A DNA stretch of 64,000 nucleotides from an uncultured Draconibacterium sp. (GTDB lineage: Bacteria; Bacteroidota; Bacteroidia; Bacteroidales; Prolixibacteraceae): contig NZ_OY771649.1 in assembly GCF_963674925.1 (NCBI RefSeq), positions 1,612,001 through 1,676,000 on the forward strand. Direction: 5' to 3'. The stretch's first letter is position 1; every line of letters begins with the position of its first letter. This document shows, piece after piece, positions 60,323-64,000 of the stretch. The position numbers and the translations under genes are program-made. A model generated the notes under the pieces. It was not told the origin of the DNA. It saw nothing but the letters and a program-made list of their open reading frames with translations, and did no database searches.

Positions 60323-61561
60323 GTGAGACAGAATCGATTGTATTTCAAAATAGTAAGTGTACTTTTTATTTTGCTGGGCACAGGAACAGCGGGTATTCTG
60401 CAGGCTCAAACCTTTGATGAGGCCCGAAACTATGCCTTTAACGGTGAACGGGAAAAGGCCCGCAGTATTTGCCGTCAGATTCTTTCCGAAGGTTTTAATT
60501 CGGATGTGGCTTTATTGATGGGCCGTACCTATGCCTGGGATGGAATGTACGATTCGGCAAGGGTGGTATTACAGGAAGTTTTAGTACAACGCCCTGAAAA
60601 CATGGAAGCCTATGATGCGCTTTCTGATGTTGAGTTTTGGGCGGATGACAATACAAAAGCCGTTGAATATTGTAACGCAGCCTTAAAACTGGAGCCTGAA
60701 TCATCGAAGTTTACTTTGAAAAAAGCCCGGATACTATATAGCGACGAGCAATACGAGGAGGCTGTTGATGTGCTGGAGACTTACCTGCATAAAAACCCGG
60801 GCGAACCCGATTTCCTGCTCAAGTTAAAAGAATACCGGCTCGACTTAATGAAAAACAAAATCAGGCTGATTTACACATTCGATAATTTTAACAGCGACTT
60901 TAACCGCGATCCCTGGCATTTTCTGGCCCTGTCGTATGGGCGAAAAACCAAGCTGGGATCGGTTATTGCACGTTTAAATTATGCTAATCGTTTCGATTCA
61001 AACGGGCTGCAGTTTGAAATAGATGCCTACCCAAAAATTGGCGAAAACAATTATGCCTACGTAAATTACGGGTACTCATCGGATGCACTTTTCCCGGGAA
61101 ACCGTTTTGGTTTTGAGTTGTACCACAACTTCCCAAAAGCCTGGGAAGGTTCGCTGGGAATGCGCTACCTCGATTTCAGCTCTTCGGGGGTTGACATTTA
61201 TACCGCCACATTGGGAAAATATGTAGGGAATTACTGGATTTCGCTGCGATCGTATGTTACACCCGATTCGGAAGGGACTTCGGTTTCCGGAGCTTTATCG
61301 GTACGGCGCTATTTCGCCGATTCAGAAAATTATCTGGGGCTTAAACTAAGTTATGGTGTTTCGCCCGACGACAACAGGAAGCCAATAGATACGGAAAAGA
61401 ACCTGACCTTAAAAACCAGGTCGGTAAGAGCGGAATACAACCGGCTAATTAAAAAATTATGGATTGTAAGTGCCGGATTTAATATGGGTAACGAACAACT
61501 GGAGCCCGGAAATTATTCGGGATACTATTCGTTTGACATAGGCTTTTCGAGATTGTTTTAA
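60323..61561 (+). CDS. TPR plus YaiO-type outer-membrane beta-barrel protein
   Basis: 412 residues from a GTG start at 60323, with a signal peptide (LLGTGTAGILQAQ). TPR-like helices at about 28-170 (NFAFNGEREKARSICRQIL-type repeats; each about 34 residues) are followed by a C-terminal beta-barrel (about 180-412) ending in FDIGFSRLF. This matches YaiO-like proteins and the layout of PgaA, which exports a polysaccharide across the outer membrane. It follows the GT2 gene by 6 bp. Confidence 0.82.
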   Translation: MRQNRLYFKIVSVLFILLGTGTAGILQAQTFDEARNYAFNGEREKARSICRQILSEGFNSDVALLMGRTYAWDGMYDSARVVLQEVLVQRPENMEAYDALSDVEFWADDNTKAVEYCNAALKLEPESSKFTLKKARILYSDEQYEEAVDVLETYLHKNPGEPDFLLKLKEYRLDLMKNKIRLIYTFDNFNSDFNRDPWHFLALSYGRKTKLGSVIARLNYANRFDSNGLQFEIDAYPKIGENNYAYVNYGYSSDALFPGNRFGFELYHNFPKAWEGSLGMRYLDFSSSGVDIYTATLGKYVGNYWISLRSYVTPDSEGTSVSGALSVRRYFADSENYLGLKLSYGVSPDDNRKPIDTEKNLTLKTRSVRAEYNRLIKKLWIVSAGFNMGNEQLEPGNYSGYYSFDIGFSRLF

Positions 61562-61572
61562 TGGAGAATTAA

Positions 61573-63600
61573 ATGGGGAAAATTACCGATACATTAGGAT
61601 TGCTTGTACGCACATTAAGGCGTTTTATCAGCCTGAGTTTTATTCTGGCCGTGATGATTTTGATTGTGCGTTTACACGAGATAGTAATCCTCTCCAATTA
61701 CCACAGTTATCCACCGGGTAGTTTTAACTCCTTGCTTATCGGAATAAAATACGACATCATTCTGTACCTTAGGGTTTCCGCCGTATTGATGATTCCATTT
61801 TTACTGCTGGGTTTATTCAGCCAAAAAGCGGCACGTGTATTTTTTATTTCCGCTTCGGTATTCCTTGTACTGGGCGATATGTTGCTGCTCAAATATTTCT
61901 CCACCGCCGGTGTTCCGCTGGGGGCCGATTTATTTGCCTATTCCATCGAAGAAATTAACCAAACCGTACAAAGTTCGGGCGAGATGAATGTGTGGCCTTT
62001 TATTTTTATGGCCCTATTTTTAGTATACATGGTGCGGGTTTTAATCAAACACGTCTACTACAAGCTAAAACCGTGGATGCTTTTTATTATTTCGGCCGCA
62101 ATGTTTGCGTCATTGGCTCCGTTCGGTTTTTTAAAACCACAACCTTCCGATTTTGAAAACGAATTTTCGCTCTATGCAGCTACCAATAAACTTAATTTTT
62201 TCAGTGAAAGTGTACTAACACGTTATGTCTTCAACGAGCCGTTGGACCAACAGACTTATACTTTTAAACCCAACGTGGCTACTGCTGATGGTTCTTTTAC
62301 TTACCTCGACGAAGACTACCCTTTTCTTCACAAAGAAACAACACCCGATGTTTTGGGTAAATATTTTGAACCACTGGAATCCAGGCCGAACATTGTTTTT
62401 ATTATTGTTGAAAGTCTTGGTCGGGCTTATAGTGGAGAGGGTGCTTATTTGGGAAGTTTTACTCCTTTTCTGGATTCGCTTATGGATAAGAGTTTGTACT
62501 GGGAAAACAATTTAAGTACTTCGGGCCGAACCTTCGAGGTGCTTCCGTCAACCCTGGCATCGGTTCCCTTTGGCGACCGCGGTTTTACAGAGCTTGGCGA
62601 AGAAATGCCCGATCATTTAAGCCTGCTCAGCATTTTAAAAACACAGGCCAATTACACGAGTTCGTTTACCTATGGCGGTGAAGCGCATTTCGATAATATG
62701 GATGTTTTTCTGAAACGGCAAGGAATTGATAAAATTATCGACAATACCAATTTTGGCGCGGGATATGAAAAAATGCCGCCCTCTGCTACCAGTGGTTTCT
62801 CGTGGGGATTTGGCGATAGAGAAATTTTCAGACGTTATATCGATGAAATTAAGGCCGACAACACTGCAAGTCCGCGAATGGATATTCTCCTTACTTTGTC
62901 AATACACAGCCCTTTTGTGGTTGCCAACCAGGAATATTACCTTTCGAAATTTAACGAGCGATTGGAAAAATTAGAACTTTCGGAGAAAACAAAAAACTTC
63001 AATCGGAATTATCAGCAACAGTTTTCAACAGTGCTTTATTTTGATGATGCGCTAAGGTATTTCTTTAGCGAATTCAGAAAACTACCTTCGTTTAACAACA
63101 CCATTTTTGTTATAACGGGCGACCATCGTATGCCGGAAGTTCCGATAAGTACGCAGCTCGACAGATTTCATGTGCCGCTGGTAATTTATTCGCCAATGAT
63201 AAAAAAGCCAGCTAAATTCTCATCCCTTGTTACCCATTTTGACATTACGCCTTCGTTGCTGGCCATGCTTGATGCCGATAGTATCATTTCGCGTCCGAAG
63301 GCCGCCGCCTGGATCGGACATGGCCTCGACAACGAAGAAGATTTCAGGGTTGCGAATGCCTATCCGCTGATGCGAAACAAAAACGAAATCCTCGATTTTA
63401 TCGATGGCGAACGGATGTTGGCCAACAAGGTAATTTACCAGGTTTACGAGAATATGGACATTGAAACTGTTGATGAGCCTGACCGGGAAAAAGAGCTTGA
63501 AGCTAAACTCAACAATTTCCTGTTAAAGAATAATCATGCTATTAAAAACAATAAACTTATTCCGGACTCGCTGAAAGTGTATACTTACAAAGAACAATAA
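61573..63600 (+). CDS. LtaS-like phosphoglycerol transferase/sulfatase-fold protein
   Basis: 675 residues: about five membrane helices (about 18-190) and an extracytoplasmic alkaline-phosphatase-superfamily domain (about 270-600). Motifs include NIVFIIVESLGRAY with the metal-binding Glu, a TSGRTFEVLPSTLAS segment with the likely nucleophile Thr, and ITGDHRMPE with the metal-binding Asp and His. Family enzymes transfer phosphoglycerol or phosphoethanolamine to a glycan or lipid. It may decorate the polymer made by the GT2 gene. It is 11 bp after the barrel gene and ends the operon. Confidence 0.82.
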   Translation: MGKITDTLGLLVRTLRRFISLSFILAVMILIVRLHEIVILSNYHSYPPGSFNSLLIGIKYDIILYLRVSAVLMIPFLLLGLFSQKAARVFFISASVFLVLGDMLLLKYFSTAGVPLGADLFAYSIEEINQTVQSSGEMNVWPFIFMALFLVYMVRVLIKHVYYKLKPWMLFIISAAMFASLAPFGFLKPQPSDFENEFSLYAATNKLNFFSESVLTRYVFNEPLDQQTYTFKPNVATADGSFTYLDEDYPFLHKETTPDVLGKYFEPLESRPNIVFIIVESLGRAYSGEGAYLGSFTPFLDSLMDKSLYWENNLSTSGRTFEVLPSTLASVPFGDRGFTELGEEMPDHLSLLSILKTQANYTSSFTYGGEAHFDNMDVFLKRQGIDKIIDNTNFGAGYEKMPPSATSGFSWGFGDREIFRRYIDEIKADNTASPRMDILLTLSIHSPFVVANQEYYLSKFNERLEKLELSEKTKNFNRNYQQQFSTVLYFDDALRYFFSEFRKLPSFNNTIFVITGDHRMPEVPISTQLDRFHVPLVIYSPMIKKPAKFSSLVTHFDITPSLLAMLDADSIISRPKAAAWIGHGLDNEEDFRVANAYPLMRNKNEILDFIDGERMLANKVIYQVYENMDIETVDEPDREKELEAKLNNFLLKNNHAIKNNKLIPDSLKVYTYKEQ

Positions 63601-64000
63601 GTATAAGAACACGACTTGAGCGAACATCATTTTGGTGTTGAAAAAGCGATCCGCCCGGTATCTGGCAATTGTAGTCATCAATTACAAGGTTGAGCATTTT
63701 GATTATTTTCTGATTTATGGTTAATTTTTGATCTATTAAAACTATTTTTAAGCCAAATAAACCAAATACGGAGAAGTTCAATGGTAACAATTTGTTCTAA
63801 AACCGCTTCCCAAAACGATTTAAAAAACTTGCTGTTATAGCGCCGGAATTGGGCTTTTAGACCGACTGCCGTCAGGCTGCATAAACAATAAAATATGAAA
63901 CGAGCATGAATTTTTATTCTTCAAATTCACAAACAAGAAGAATTTAAATTCATCGGGAGTTACATCGAATACAAATGAAACGAACAATTTTAATGAGATG
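63601..64000. other. 400-bp gene-free end of the window
   Basis: No gene is supported. An interrupted inverted repeat lies at 63906-63953: ATGAATTT, two bases, ATTCTTC pairs with GAAGAAT, two bases, AAATTCAT, around a 14-base loop. The operon terminator must be here but no clear T-tailed stem was found. Whatever gene follows lies beyond 64000. Confidence 0.45.

Noticed and set aside
63557..63790. Minus-strand frame at the end of the exopolysaccharide operon
   Set aside because: It overlaps the 3' end of the phosphoglycerol-transferase gene and has no supporting feature.

Overview
The window looks like chromosomal DNA from a member of the Bacteroidota, most likely Marinilabiliales/Prolixibacteraceae. 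The evidence is the gene order (CBS protein, nadK, DUF6089 barrel protein, uppS, bamA, two ompH/skp-like genes), LytS/LytTR signalling, many lipoproteins with SPII boxes, a eukaryote-type (GT3) glycogen synthase, TAnnTTTG-like promoter words and very few Shine-Dalgarno sites. No rRNA, tRNA, CRISPR array or intact transposase was seen.

Layout. 0-2.7 kb: gamma-carbonic anhydrase-like protein and a sugar-1-phosphate nucleotidyltransferase/sugar kinase pair. 2.8-5.6 kb (minus): murI and glycogen synthase. 5.7-13.2 kb (minus): envelope-biogenesis operon ending in a clear terminator, with pdxJ divergent. 14-27 kb: alpha/beta hydrolase, malQ with a Gfo/Idh oxidoreductase, a TlpA-like lipoprotein with an M14 peptidase, an S9 peptidase, DUF2807 protein, iron alcohol dehydrogenase and class IV aminotransferase. 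27-30 kb: a LytTR regulator with two LytS-type sensors, one lacking its catalytic residues. 30-38 kb: small proteins of unknown function, an SDR/DUF2867 protein with a photolyase, a TolB-like protein and ettA. 38-44 kb: plant-polysaccharide enzymes (GH5, GH140-like, PIG-L deacetylase, CE15-like esterase). 44-48 kb: tandem NTF2-like lipoprotein and a cold-shock pair (csp plus DEAD-box helicase).

48.3-56.6 kb is the accessory region and the most interesting part. It is visibly more AT-rich than its surroundings. It begins with a 226-bp MITE-like inverted-repeat element, followed by a three-gene overlapping operon: a small four-helix membrane protein, a membrane-anchored TIR/nucleoside-deoxyribosyltransferase-like protein, and a 1242-residue STAND-type NTPase with a PD-(D/E)xK-like N terminus. 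I read this as a candidate anti-phage system that does not match a named type I know. It is followed by two single-gene units (an exported Gfo/Idh-like protein and an exported metallophosphoesterase). The operon and both units are each followed by a related ~125-bp imperfect palindrome in the same orientation, a layout like integron cassettes with attC-like sites.

57-63.6 kb is a tightly packed five-gene operon: REC-only regulator, HEAT-repeat membrane protein, processive GT2 synthase, TPR plus beta-barrel outer-membrane protein, and LtaS-like phosphoglycerol transferase. It looks like a synthase-dependent exopolysaccharide secretion and modification system.

Several intergenic regions (13.97, 31.2, 38.3-38.6, 45.85-46.2 and 48.85 kb) hold nested palindromes that fold well on paper and look like dispersed non-coding repeats.
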